Shown here piece by piece: positions 1 through 7,740 of a stretch of DNA of 64,000 bases. Where the stretch lies: assembly GCA_900541885.1 (NCBI GenBank), contig UQKW01000009.1, positions 4,251 to 68,250 on the forward strand, in the 5' to 3' direction. The notes beneath the pieces are model-generated. The model was not told the DNA's origin. It saw only the letters and a program-made list of their open reading frames with translations, and made no database searches. This DNA is from an uncultured Collinsella sp. Lineage in GTDB: Bacteria > Actinomycetota > Coriobacteriia > Coriobacteriales > Coriobacteriaceae. A program made the translations under genes and the position numbers. How positions within the stretch are numbered: the first letter of the stretch is position 1; every line of letters begins with the position of its first letter.

Positions 1-452
1 GCATCCGACAAATCATCGCAGCCGCGCCCGTCATCGTGCTCAACGAAGTACTCCATGGCCTCGATGCGGTGGAAATAGCGATCGTCGGTCTTGTGAATCA
101 CACCCGCCACTCCTTTTGGCGGCACGCCAATAAGCGAAGACAGCACCGCAAGCGTCGGGCCGATCAGGTCGACCGAGCGAATGTGCAGCATGCCCAAGTA
201 GTCGAGCACGCGAGCACGAAGCGCCGGATCGACGATGGTATGGAACACGGCGATATCGCGATGGTCGGCATCGACTCGCGGGCCCACAAACGACTTGACC
301 TGCTCCACCGAGGTCACCTTAGACAGACGTAAAACACGAAAAGCCCCTTCATCAAATTGCCCGGACGCCGCAAGCACCACCTCACAAGCGGTATCACCGA
401 GCGAGTCGGAGATAACGATAACGGTGGGACGAGCGGTGACCGGGCAATCCAT
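1..452 (-). CDS. Pyruvate, phosphate dikinase regulatory protein (PSRP/DUF299), partial at window edge
   Basis: This is the N-terminal 150 residues of a kinase/pyrophosphorylase of the PPDK/PEP-synthase regulator family. These enzymes switch pyruvate phosphate dikinase off and on by ADP-dependent Thr phosphorylation and Pi-dependent dephosphorylation. The visible part starts MDCPVTARPTVIVISDSLGD and contains HRIEAMEYFVEHDDG, a block I recognise from this family. The nucleotide-binding P-loop, expected near residue 150, would lie just beyond the window edge, so its integrity cannot be judged. The ATG at 452 follows a good AAAAGGAG site. It is 34 bases downstream of glyS on the same strand and may be the last gene of that unit. 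Confidence 0.85.
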   Translation of the reverse strand, partial: MDCPVTARPTVIVISDSLGDTACEVVLAASGQFDEGAFRVLRLSKVTSVEQVKSFVGPRVDADHRDIAVFHTIVDPALRARVLDYLGMLHIRSVDLIGPTLAVLSSLIGVPPKGVAGVIHKTDDRYFHRIEAMEYFVEHDDGRGCDDLSD

Positions 453-486
453 GCGGGGCTCCTTTTGCGCTTATGCGCAGGCTAGC

Positions 487-2583
487 TTACTTTTTGCGGG
501 CAAGCTCACCGATGTTGGCGATGCCGGAGAAAACGGCCTCGAAGCGGTTAAGCAGCTTAAGGCGATTATCGCGGAGCTGCTCGTCCTTGTCCATGACCAT
601 GACCTCGTCGAAGAAACGGTCGATGGGCGCGCGCAGGGCGGCCAGGGCGGCAAACGCGGCAGGGTAATCCTCGGCAGCAAGGGCGGCGTCGACGGCGGTC
701 TGGGCGGCCTCGGAGGCGTCGGCAAGCGCAAGCTCGACCTCGCCCATCAGGGCGCGGTCGTACTCCACGCCCAGCTCGGGCTTGGAGATATGCGCGGCGC
801 GGGCGTAGGCAGTCGCCAGGTTGTCGAAGGTCTCGGCGTCGTTCTTGCGGGCCTCGTCGAGGGCGGCGCAGCGGGCGAAGAAGACCGACGGGGCAATAAT
901 GTGCACCGCGGAAACGGCGGCAACGGTGTCGGCCGGGATCTTCTCATCGCGAGCCATGCTCACCAGACGGCCGTGGAAGAAGTCACGGACCTGCTGGGCG
1001 ACCTCGGCGGCGTCAAACTCAATGCCCTGCTCGCTATAGAGCTCGAGCGCAAAGTCGATGAGCGACGTGGGGTCGATCGGCAGACGGTCGCGCAGGATGT
1101 TGATGATGCCGATGGCGGCACGACGCAGCGCGTACGGGTCGGAAGAGCCGGTCGGGGGCTCGCCGATGGCAAAAATACCGGCAATGGTATCGAGCTTGTC
1201 GGCGCAGGCCACGATGCAGCCAGCGGTACCCTCGGGCAGCTCGTCGCCGGCGAAGCGGGGACGATAGTGATCGCGAATGGCGTGGGCGACCTCGTCGTTC
1301 TCCCCCATCGCGATGGCGTAGTAACCGCCCATCACGCCCTGCTGGCTCGTGAACTCGACGACGGCGTTGGACACCAGGTCGGCCTTGCACAGGTGAGCGG
1401 CGCGGCCGGCATCGGCGGCCAGGTGGGCACCCAGGTGAGCCTCGCGGGCAATAGCGAGCGCGAGCTGCTCAATACGCTCGGACTTGGCGAGCACGCTGCC
1501 GAGCTTCTCCTGGAAGGCGACCTTGGCCAGACGCTCGCGGAACTCGTCGAGGGAGATCTTCAGATCCTCCTCGTAGAAGAACTTGGCGTCATCCAGGCGG
1601 GCGCGCACAACGCGCTCGTTGCCGTCGATCACGCGCTCGGCGTTCTCGGGCTTGCTGTTGGAGACAATCACGAACTCACGCGTCAGCTTGCCCTCGCCGT
1701 CATAAATCGGGAAGTAGCGCTGGTTGGTGAGCATAGACTCGCAGATGATCTCGTGCGGGACCTTGAGGAACTCCTCATCGAAGGTACCGACGAGTACCGT
1801 CGGCCACTCGCAGAGGTTGATGACCTCCTCAAAGACCTTCTTGGGCGTATCGACGTGGCAGCCGGGGCGTGCAGCCTCGACCTCGGCGATACCGGCAAGG
1901 ATGGCCTCGCGACGGCGCTCAGCAGAGAGCACACCGGCGTCCTCGAGCACCTGCTCGTAAACTGCGGGGCTGGCAACCACATGGTCACCGGGGCCAAGCA
2001 CGCGATGTCCGCGCGTGGTGTTGCCACTCGTCACGTCGGCAAACGACACGGGCACGACGTCCTCACCCAGAAGGCAGCAGATCCAACGGACCGGACGCAC
2101 GAACGTGGCGTGCTCGTGGCCCCAGCGCTGAGAGCGGTAGTTGGGCCACTGCAGGCCGGCGATGGTCTTCTCGCACAGGGCCGTCAGAATCGGGGTGGCC
2201 GGGGCGGAAGGGATGTTCTTCTCGGCAAAGACGTACTCACGGCCGTCGGTGTCCTCGCGACGGACCAGATCCTCGGCAGCCACACCGCACTTGCGTGCGA
2301 AGCCCTGGGCGGCCTTGGTGGCGTTACCGTCGGCATCGAAGGCGATGTTGGCCGCGGGGCCGCGCTTGACCTCGTGAACCTCATCGGTCGCGGTGGCGAC
2401 GTCGGCAACGAGCGCAGCCAGGCGGCGCGGGCTCGAGATCACGCGGACCTCGCCGTGGGCCAGACCTGCCTCGTCGAGACCCTTGGCGATCATGGTGCCA
2501 AGCTGCTTGACGGCATTGTTCAGCGGTGCGGAGGGCATTTCTTCCGTACCGATCTCAAACAGGAAATCCTTAGCGTCTGCCAT
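487..2583 (-). CDS. glyS: Glycine--tRNA ligase beta subunit
   Basis: Beta subunit of the bacterial alpha2-beta2 glycyl-tRNA synthetase, which binds tRNA-Gly and works with the catalytic alpha subunit in cytosolic glycine charging. The 698-residue length is normal for the family. It begins MADAKDFLFEIGTEEMPSA, the conserved N-terminal LFEIGTEE/MP signature, and has the family block RGHRVLGPGDHVV. The C-terminal part carries the anticodon-binding region with alanine-rich helices. It follows glyQ with only three bases between them, as expected for coupled subunits. No truncation or frameshift is visible. Confidence 0.97.
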   Translation of the reverse strand: MADAKDFLFEIGTEEMPSAPLNNAVKQLGTMIAKGLDEAGLAHGEVRVISSPRRLAALVADVATATDEVHEVKRGPAANIAFDADGNATKAAQGFARKCGVAAEDLVRREDTDGREYVFAEKNIPSAPATPILTALCEKTIAGLQWPNYRSQRWGHEHATFVRPVRWICCLLGEDVVPVSFADVTSGNTTRGHRVLGPGDHVVASPAVYEQVLEDAGVLSAERRREAILAGIAEVEAARPGCHVDTPKKVFEEVINLCEWPTVLVGTFDEEFLKVPHEIICESMLTNQRYFPIYDGEGKLTREFVIVSNSKPENAERVIDGNERVVRARLDDAKFFYEEDLKISLDEFRERLAKVAFQEKLGSVLAKSERIEQLALAIAREAHLGAHLAADAGRAAHLCKADLVSNAVVEFTSQQGVMGGYYAIAMGENDEVAHAIRDHYRPRFAGDELPEGTAGCIVACADKLDTIAGIFAIGEPPTGSSDPYALRRAAIGIINILRDRLPIDPTSLIDFALELYSEQGIEFDAAEVAQQVRDFFHGRLVSMARDEKIPADTVAAVSAVHIIAPSVFFARCAALDEARKNDAETFDNLATAYARAAHISKPELGVEYDRALMGEVELALADASEAAQTAVDAALAAEDYPAAFAALAALRAPIDRFFDEVMVMDKDEQLRDNRLKLLNRFEAVFSGIANIGELARKK

Positions 2584-2586
2584 GGC

Positions 2587-3498
2587 TTACGCCACCTCGC
2601 CTTCCTGATCGGCATTCTCGTTGACTCCGGCGACCTCGGCCATGTAGGCCTCGCAGCACGCCTTGGCGACGGCGCGGACGCGCAGGATGTAGTTGGCACG
2701 CTCGACCGCGGACAGGGCGCCGCGAGCATCGAGCAGGTTGAAAGCGTGGCTGCACTTCATGACGCAGTCATATGCCGGCAGCGGCAGCTTGCGCTCCAGG
2801 CAGGAATGGCACTCGGCCTCGTAGTCGTCAAACTTCTGACGCATCATCTCGACGTTGGCGACCTCAAAGTTATAGGCACTGAACTCGCGCTCGTTCTCGA
2901 GGAACACGTCGCCATAGGTCATGGGCGTGCCGTCGGGCAGGTAGCTCCACACCAGGTCGTAGACCGAGTTAACGCCCTGGGCGTACATGGCGATACGCTC
3001 CAGGCCGTAGGTGATCTCGACGGGCACGGGGTCGACCTCGATGCCGCCCACCTGCTGGAAGTACGTAAACTGCGTGACCTCCATGCCATTGAGCCAGACC
3101 TCCCAGCCAAGGCCCCAGGCGCCGAGCGTCGGGCTCTCCCAGTCGTCCTCGACAAAGCGGACGTCATGGTCGTTGGGGTCCAAGCCAATGGCGGCAAGAG
3201 ACCCCAGGTAGAGCTCCTGGGCGTTGACCGGCGAGGGCTTGATAAGCACCTGGAACTGATAGTAGTGCTGCATGCGGTTGGGGTTCTCGCCGTAGCGGCC
3301 GTCGGCGGGACGGCGGCAGGGCTGCGCATAGCAGGTGCGCCACTCGGCGGGACCGAGCGAGCGCAGCGTGGTCGCGGTATGGAAGGTACCGGCACCGACC
3401 TCGGAGTCGTAGGGCTGCATAATAACGCAGCCCTGCTCGCCCCAGTACTGCTGGAGGCGCAGGATGATGTCTTGGAAGGAAAGCGATGAAGCGTTCAT
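2587..3498 (-). CDS. glyQ: Glycine--tRNA ligase alpha subunit
   Basis: Catalytic alpha subunit of the heterotetrameric glycyl-tRNA synthetase (class II). The 303-residue length is typical. Recognisable family blocks are LSFQDIILRLQQYWGEQGCV at the N-terminus, the run around TFHTATTLRSLGP and the middle block GLGWEVWLNGMEVTQFTYFQ. It lies 59 bases after lepB and directly before glyS. No T-box leader is visible in the short gap upstream; a weak TATAGT/TACAGT sequence there could be a local promoter. Confidence 0.97.
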   Translation of the reverse strand: MNASSLSFQDIILRLQQYWGEQGCVIMQPYDSEVGAGTFHTATTLRSLGPAEWRTCYAQPCRRPADGRYGENPNRMQHYYQFQVLIKPSPVNAQELYLGSLAAIGLDPNDHDVRFVEDDWESPTLGAWGLGWEVWLNGMEVTQFTYFQQVGGIEVDPVPVEITYGLERIAMYAQGVNSVYDLVWSYLPDGTPMTYGDVFLENEREFSAYNFEVANVEMMRQKFDDYEAECHSCLERKLPLPAYDCVMKCSHAFNLLDARGALSAVERANYILRVRAVAKACCEAYMAEVAGVNENADQEGEVA

Positions 3499-3557
3499 GC
3501 CTCTAATATCCCCTCGTCGAAACGATTACACGGTTAGGTACTGTACTATAGCGGTTT

Positions 3558-4127
3558 TTAGTCGATAGCGCCCAGACGGTTGAGCGGCCAGTAACGCACG
3601 AGCGCCACGGCGATCAGGTCCGAACGGTCGACGGGACCAAAGTAGCGTGAGTCGGCAGAGTTTTCGCGGTTGTCGCCCATCACCCACACGCACCCGTCGG
3701 GAACGGTGTAGGGATAGCTTACCTGAGCGCCGGGCGATTGGACCGAAAGTGGCCAGCTCATGCCCGTCGTATAGTCCTCGTCGAGCGCTTGGCCGTCAAC
3801 GACCACCTTGCCATCCTGCAGGTCAACCGTCTGGCCGGCTGTGGCAATAACACGCTTGACAAGAACATCATGCTCGGAGGTGCCATCGGGGTTGTGAAAA
3901 ACCACGATATCGCCCTGCTTGACGGGCTGACCGAGCTCGAGGCTCACCTTTTGCGCCAGGATCTGGTCGCCAATCTCGATCGTGTCCTCCATAGAACCGG
4001 TGGGCACCACAAAGGGCTCGACCACAAAAGTGCGGATCAGGAACGTGGCCACGAGCGCGATCGCGATGACCGCGATCCACTCAAAAGCGCCCCTCAACGC
4101 GGAATGTTGCGTAGGAACCATACTCAC
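3558..4127 (-). CDS. lepB: Signal peptidase I
   Basis: Membrane-bound type I signal peptidase that cleaves Sec and Tat signal peptides. One N-terminal membrane segment (about residues 15-35, AVIAIALVATFLIRTF) is followed by the catalytic serine in PTGSMEDTI (S45) and the catalytic lysine in VLVKRVIATAGQ (K91). The C-terminal signature GDNRENSADSRYFGPV is intact. At 189 residues it is a short Gram-positive-type enzyme. Its ATG overlaps the trmD stop by four bases, so it is translationally coupled within the rpsP-trmD operon, in the place where many bacteria carry rplS. Confidence 0.95.
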   Translation of the reverse strand: MSMVPTQHSALRGAFEWIAVIAIALVATFLIRTFVVEPFVVPTGSMEDTIEIGDQILAQKVSLELGQPVKQGDIVVFHNPDGTSEHDVLVKRVIATAGQTVDLQDGKVVVDGQALDEDYTTGMSWPLSVQSPGAQVSYPYTVPDGCVWVMGDNRENSADSRYFGPVDRSDLIAVALVRYWPLNRLGAID

Positions 4128-4882
4128 TCCTCGCTCTGCGAATACGAAGCGTCAAGAATCTCCTGCGCGTAAGCGCGCTCCTCGGGCGTGAGCCGCGCCG
4201 TCTCGATCAAGTCGGGACGCCAGCGGCAGGTGCGCTCGATGGCGTTCTTGCGACGCCAGGCATCGACCTTGGCGTGATCGCCGCTCATAAGCACCGGAGG
4301 CACGCCCTCGCCGTTGAACTCGGCAGGACGGGTATACTGCGCGTACTCGAGCAGGCCTCCATCCTCGGCGGTCGAGAACGACTCGTCCACGTTGCTCATC
4401 TCGTCGCCCAGGGCGCCGGGAATCAGGCGTACGACGGCATCGGCAACGACCATAGCGGGAAGCTCGCCGCCCGTGAGCACGTAGTCGCCGATCGACAGAC
4501 GCTCATCGGCATACGCATACGCGCGCTCGTCGACGCCCTCGTAGCGACTGCACACAAACAGCAGGCGCTCACTTTTGAGCAGGCGCTCGGCCACACGCTG
4601 CGTAAAAGGCTCGCCACAGGGGGTGAAGAACACTACGGTGGGCTTGGGACCCTCGGAGCTGATGGCCTCGATGGCCTCGGCAATAGGCTCGACCTTCATG
4701 AGCATGCCCTGCCCGCCGCCGTACGGCTCGTCATCGACGGTACGATGGCGGTCGTGCGTCCAGTCGCGCAGGTTATACGCCTTAAAATCAAAAAGGCCGG
4801 CCTTGCGGGCGCGGCCCAAGATCGATGTGGACATGACGGGCTCAAACATCTCGGGAAAGACCGAAAGGGTCTCGATCAGCAT
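4124..4882 (-). CDS. trmD: tRNA (guanine-N1-)-methyltransferase
   Basis: Knotted SPOUT methyltransferase that uses S-adenosylmethionine to make m1G37 in tRNAs, preventing +1 frameshifting. The 252-residue protein has the N-terminal IETLSVFPEMFEPV block, DDEPYGGGQGMLMK, and the trefoil-knot block SIGDYVLTGGELPAMVVADA. It sits between rimM (10-base gap) and lepB (four-base overlap), the usual ribosome and tRNA maturation operon. Confidence 0.97.
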   Translation of the reverse strand: MLIETLSVFPEMFEPVMSTSILGRARKAGLFDFKAYNLRDWTHDRHRTVDDEPYGGGQGMLMKVEPIAEAIEAISSEGPKPTVVFFTPCGEPFTQRVAERLLKSERLLFVCSRYEGVDERAYAYADERLSIGDYVLTGGELPAMVVADAVVRLIPGALGDEMSNVDESFSTAEDGGLLEYAQYTRPAEFNGEGVPPVLMSGDHAKVDAWRRKNAIERTCRWRPDLIETARLTPEERAYAQEILDASYSQSEE

Positions 4883-4892
4883 GTTGTCCTCC

Positions 4893-5414
4893 CTACTTGT
4901 CCATATCGATCAGGCCGTCCATAACGTGGACGGAAATTGTTCCTGTGTCGGGAAGATCGAGCACAACCTGCTCGATCACGGGAATCAGTACCTCGCCGTA
5001 CCGATCACCCTCGACAACCCAAACATCGTTAGCGGGCGTCGACATGATCTCGACAATCGTGCCGAGCGAACCGAAGCGCTCGTCGACCACCTCGCGACCC
5101 ATCAGGTCGGTATAGGCAGCGTCGAGCGAATCGAGCTCAAAATCGTCACGATTTGCCAGCACGTAGCATCCCGTGATACCCTCGGCGGCCGTCAAGTCGT
5201 CAATGCCCTCAAACGAGACCAGATCGCCATCGCCCGTATCGGTGACGGACACGACCGTGCAAAAGCGGTCGCGCTTGAGCGCCGGCGGCGTCAGGGCGAC
5301 GCGCATACCCGGCTCTAATACAGAAGGAAGCCCCCGCAGCGGCTGCGCGAGGACCTCCCCCTTCCTTCCGTGCGGCTTGACCACACGGGCGATGTTTTTG
5401 TACTGGGACCTCAA
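4893..5414 (-). CDS. rimM: Ribosome maturation factor RimM
   Basis: 30S maturation factor that binds ribosomal protein S19 and helps 16S rRNA 3'-domain assembly. The 173-residue protein shows the expected N-terminal beta-barrel with VVKPHGRKGEVLAQP and a C-terminal PRC-barrel block (LMGREVVDERFGSLGTIVEI). Its start is four bases from the khpA stop, in the order rpsP-khpA-rimM-trmD. Confidence 0.95.
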   Translation of the reverse strand: MRSQYKNIARVVKPHGRKGEVLAQPLRGLPSVLEPGMRVALTPPALKRDRFCTVVSVTDTGDGDLVSFEGIDDLTAAEGITGCYVLANRDDFELDSLDAAYTDLMGREVVDERFGSLGTIVEIMSTPANDVWVVEGDRYGEVLIPVIEQVVLDLPDTGTISVHVMDGLIDMDK

Positions 5415-5418
5415 GGTC

Positions 5419-5703
5419 CTAGCCCAGAACCTCTACCTCGACAGCAGTGTCGAGGCGAGCGGCCAGTGCACGGGCGAGCGTGCGAATGGCCTTGATGGTA
5501 CGGCCACGACGGCCGATGACCTTAGCGACGTCATCCTCGGCGACCGAAACCTCAATCGTAGAGGCGTCGTCACCATCGATGACCTCAAGGCTCACGGAAT
5601 CCGGGTCGTCGACGATCTGAACAACGAGATATTCGACGAGATCGGCGATGCGATCTGAGAGCATTGCCTCACCCTCGAGCTGTGCAGCGTCAACCTCAGG
5701 CAC
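5419..5703 (-). CDS. khpA: KH-domain RNA-binding protein KhpA
   Basis: Small KH-domain protein of the YlqC/KhpA family, an RNA-binding partner of KhpB in Gram-positive bacteria that is linked to cell elongation and small-RNA biology. The GxxG loop is visible as GRRG in DDVAKVIGRRGRTIKAIRT. At 94 residues it has an acidic N-terminal extension of about 15 residues relative to the shortest homologues. It lies three bases after rpsP and four before rimM, the conserved neighbourhood. Confidence 0.92.
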   Translation of the reverse strand: MPEVDAAQLEGEAMLSDRIADLVEYLVVQIVDDPDSVSLEVIDGDDASTIEVSVAEDDVAKVIGRRGRTIKAIRTLARALAARLDTAVEVEVLG

Positions 5704-5706
5704 GAT

Positions 5707-6048
5707 TTACTCCTCGGCGCCCTCAGCGGCCTCAGCGGCAGCCTTAGCGGCCTCGGCCTCTTTGGCGAGCTGCTTCTTGGACTTCTTGACGACGGTCTCG
5801 GTCTTCTCGCCCTCGTTGGCGGCCTTGACCAGAGCGGCGACGGCGTCGGTAAGCTGAGCGCCCTTGGACTGCCAGTCGGCGATCTTCTCGAGGTCGAGGT
5901 TGATGGTCTTGGGGGCGGTCATCGGGTTGTAGCGGCCAACCTCCTCGATGATACGACCGTCACGCGGGGCGCGGGAATCGGCGACGACGACACGGTAGTA
6001 CGGACGCTTCTTAGCGCCGTGACGAGCAAGGCGAATCTTGACTGCCAA
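5707..6048 (-). CDS. rpsP: 30S ribosomal protein S16
   Basis: Structural protein of the small ribosomal subunit. The family N-terminus AVKIRLARHGAKKRPYYRVV is exact and is preceded by a TTG codon at 6048 with GGAGGAG six bases upstream. I therefore choose this TTG start (113 residues) over the longer open frame that begins 12 codons upstream. The C-terminal third is an alanine/glutamate/lysine-rich tail (KKSKKQLAKEAEAAKAAAEA), longer than in E. coli but common in actinobacteria. It is the first gene of the rpsP-khpA-rimM-trmD-lepB-glyQS unit. Confidence 0.95.
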   Translation of the reverse strand: MAVKIRLARHGAKKRPYYRVVVADSRAPRDGRIIEEVGRYNPMTAPKTINLDLEKIADWQSKGAQLTDAVAALVKAANEGEKTETVVKKSKKQLAKEAEAAKAAAEAAEGAEE

Positions 6049-6104
6049 AGGAAACTCCTCCAACCAAGCAGCTTTAGGCTGCAACTACAAACAAACAGTT
6101 GAAC

Positions 6105-6133
6105 ATAATACGCCATCGACGCGGGCAGGTGAA
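6105..6133 (-). promoter_or_regulatory. Candidate promoter of the rpsP operon
   Basis: A -10 element TATTAT (6105-6110) lies 17 bases from a -35-like TTCACC (6128-6133) on the minus strand. This would start transcription about 50 bases before the rpsP TTG. The leader contains a short GCAGC/GCTGC hairpin. The assignment rests on sequence only. Confidence 0.5.
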
Positions 6134-6237
6134 GTCCGTGAGACCAACTTCTTCGGTGTAGTCGAGGGCAAATCCATATCTTAGACAAGAATTCGGGATT
6201 TGCAAGCACATACACGCACCCCACATGAGCTGCGCGG

Positions 6238-6243
6238 TATACT
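6238..6243 (+). promoter_or_regulatory. -10 element upstream of dinB, leaderless spacing
   Basis: TATACT stands six bases before ATG 6250. A transcript started from it would begin at or next to that ATG, the usual geometry of leaderless mRNAs in actinobacteria. No convincing -35 hexamer is visible. The in-frame ATG ORF reaches a TGA at 6310 before the conserved dinB core. Confidence 0.45.
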
Positions 6244-6249
6244 CATGAC

Positions 6250-6312
6250 ATGGAAAGACGCGAACATACATACGGTTATGAGGATGCCATGGGCGTCACG
6301 CCGCCCCCCTGA
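6250..6312 (+). other. Upstream in-frame ORF: probable original N-terminus of DinB, cut by TGA
   Basis: ATG 6250 opens a 20-codon frame (MERREHTYGYEDAMGVTPPP) that ends at TGA 6310-6312 and is in the same frame as dinB. The frame continues after the TGA as TGPAVGLMDLDAFF, which enters the conserved polymerase IV N-terminal strand. A TGG-to-TGA change would explain this. It could also be a short upstream ORF controlling dinB. The TGA follows a run of six C residues, but shifting by one base does not restore a DinB-like frame. Confidence 0.5.
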
Positions 6313-6324
6313 ACGGGTCCGGCG

Positions 6325-7506
6325 GTGGGCCTCATGGATCTCGATGCGTTTTTTGCGAGCGTGGAGATGCTCGATCATCCCGAATGGCGCGGAAAGCCGC
6401 TCATCGTGGGCGGAGACGCCGATTCGCGTGGCGTCGTGTCCACCTGTTCGTATGAGGCACGTCGCTTTGGCGTGCACTCTGCTATGGCCTCGGCCGAGGC
6501 GCGGCGCTTGTGCCCGCAAGCCATTTGGACGCACGGGCACTTTGATCGCTACCGCGAGGTGAGCGCGCAGGTCATGGCGATTCTCGCCGACGAGACCCCG
6601 CGCGTTGAGCGCGTATCCATCGACGAAGCCTTTATCGATATCACACCGGGTCGCTTTGCGCCCGAAGACCCGCTGCTGGTTGCGCGGCGTATAAGCGACC
6701 GCGTGGCAGGGCTGGGAGTGACCTGCTCCATTGGCGTGGGCTGCAACAAGACGGTCGCAAAGATCGCAAGCGAGCGTGACAAGCCGTTTGGATTGACGAT
6801 TGTGCGCCCCGGAACCGAGCAGCGCTTTTTGGCCGCGCTGCCGGTATCTGCCATGAGCGGCATCGGACGCTCGGCCGAGGAGCGACTGCGCCGCATGCGC
6901 ATCTACACCCTCGGCGAGCTTTCGCGCGCGCCTGAGTCCACACTGGCCTCTATTTTTGGCGTCAACGGCGAACGCATGCGCCAGCGTGCGCTGGGACTCG
7001 AAATCTCCGAAGTCACGAGTCTCGATGAAGAGCGCGAGGTCAAGTCGGTCAGCAATGAACGCACCTTTGCAAAAGATTTAACTGAGCGTGGGGATATTGA
7101 GGCGGCGATTGCGCTGTTGGGAGAGTCAGTGGGACGCCGCCTGCGCCGTCAGGGACTAACGGGCGCCACGGTGACGCTCAAGCTCAAGTATTCGTATGGA
7201 AGCGGGCGTACGGCACAGCGCCGGCTGCCTCATCCAACCGACGATGAAAACATCTTCGTGGCGGTTGCACTCGAACTGCTCGACAACATCTGGCAGGAAG
7301 GCATGCATGTTCGCTTAGCGGGCATCGGCATGAGCGACTTCGACCACCAAGGCGGCATCCAAACCGACCTGTTCTGCGAGATCGATGACCGCGGGGCCCA
7401 ATCCAGCGACCGACGCGACCTCTCCGTCGCCATCGACGCCGTCCGAGACAAATTCGGCGACACCGCCCTATCCTTCGGCCGCCAATCCCGCTTCTCCTCC
7501 CACTAA
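6325..7506 (+). CDS. dinB: DNA polymerase IV (Y-family), start uncertain
   Basis: Error-prone translesion polymerase. The Y-family palm motifs are present: MDLDAFFASVEM (first catalytic Asp), RVERVSIDEAFIDITP (SIDE motif) and CSIGVGCNKTVAKIASE. A helix-hairpin-helix block (ALPVSAMSGIGRSAEERLRR) and a little-finger domain follow. The GTG at 6325 gives 393 residues but leaves only two residues before the LMDLD strand and has a poor ribosome site. The next candidate, ATG 6334, is shorter still. The frame upstream is open back to TGA 6310, with a leaderless ATG at 6250, so the native N-terminus may be lost (see the upstream ORF). The catalytic core is otherwise intact. Confidence 0.85.
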   Translation: MGLMDLDAFFASVEMLDHPEWRGKPLIVGGDADSRGVVSTCSYEARRFGVHSAMASAEARRLCPQAIWTHGHFDRYREVSAQVMAILADETPRVERVSIDEAFIDITPGRFAPEDPLLVARRISDRVAGLGVTCSIGVGCNKTVAKIASERDKPFGLTIVRPGTEQRFLAALPVSAMSGIGRSAEERLRRMRIYTLGELSRAPESTLASIFGVNGERMRQRALGLEISEVTSLDEEREVKSVSNERTFAKDLTERGDIEAAIALLGESVGRRLRRQGLTGATVTLKLKYSYGSGRTAQRRLPHPTDDENIFVAVALELLDNIWQEGMHVRLAGIGMSDFDHQGGIQTDLFCEIDDRGAQSSDRRDLSVAIDAVRDKFGDTALSFGRQSRFSSH

Positions 7507-7540
7507 GTAGTCAATTTGGGACGGGGCTTTTTTAACTACT
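7506..7540 (+). repeat. REP-like unit A (variant)
   Basis: Imperfect palindrome bounded by AGTAGT and ACTACT with the core AATTTGGGACGGGGCTTTTT. It begins at the last base of the dinB stop codon. It is one of six related copies around the RAYT gene. Confidence 0.8.
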
Positions 7541-7561
7541 TTAGATTGTCAGGGTAGTACG

Positions 7562-7598
7562 GGGTAGCTAATTTGGGACGGGGCTATTTTAGCTACCC
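7562..7598 (+). repeat. REP-like unit B
   Basis: A 37-base unit with ends GGGTAGCTA and TAGCTACCC and core TTTGGGACGGGGCTAT. It is exactly the reverse complement of unit C 53 bases away, so B and C form a REPIN-like inverted pair. Confidence 0.9.
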
Positions 7599-7651
7599 TT
7601 CAACTGGTAGCGAATTACCCGGGGCCGGAATATAACTCAACCGATTTATAG

Positions 7652-7688
7652 GGGTAGCTAAAATAGCCCCGTCCCAAATTAGCTACCC
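7652..7688 (-). repeat. REP-like unit C, inverted copy of B
   Basis: Base-for-base reverse complement of unit B (core ATAGCCCCGTCCCAAA). The 53-base spacer between B and C is not coding. Confidence 0.9.
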
Positions 7689-7717
7689 AACCCATACCTG
7701 ACGCGGTCGCAACACAG

Positions 7718-7737
7718 ACCTCGTCCTAAATGAGCTA
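7718..7737 (-). repeat. Degenerate REP-like half unit D
   Basis: ACCTCGTCCTAAATGAGCTA resembles the right half of unit C (CCCCGTCCCAAATTAGCTAC) with several mismatches. It ends three bases before the RAYT stop codon. Confidence 0.55.
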
Positions 7738-7740
7738 TTT

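Noticed and set aside
235..3489. An open frame of more than 1000 codons antisense to glyQ and glyS
   Set aside because: It mirrors the codon pattern of the GC-rich real genes, has a low-complexity Gly/Val/Leu/Asp-rich translation with no recognisable domain, and crosses the glyQ-glyS boundary.
3499..3557. Possible T-box riboswitch before glyQ
   Set aside because: The gap after lepB is only 59 bases, with no specifier stem, T-box sequence or terminator hairpin.
6254..6275. LexA box upstream of dinB
   Set aside because: A GAAC is present, but GTTC at the required spacing is not.
6304..6309. C6 tract before the dinB TGA as a phase-variation switch
   Set aside because: Adding or removing one base leads to frames without DinB-like sequence; the same frame continues after the TGA, so substitution is the simpler explanation.
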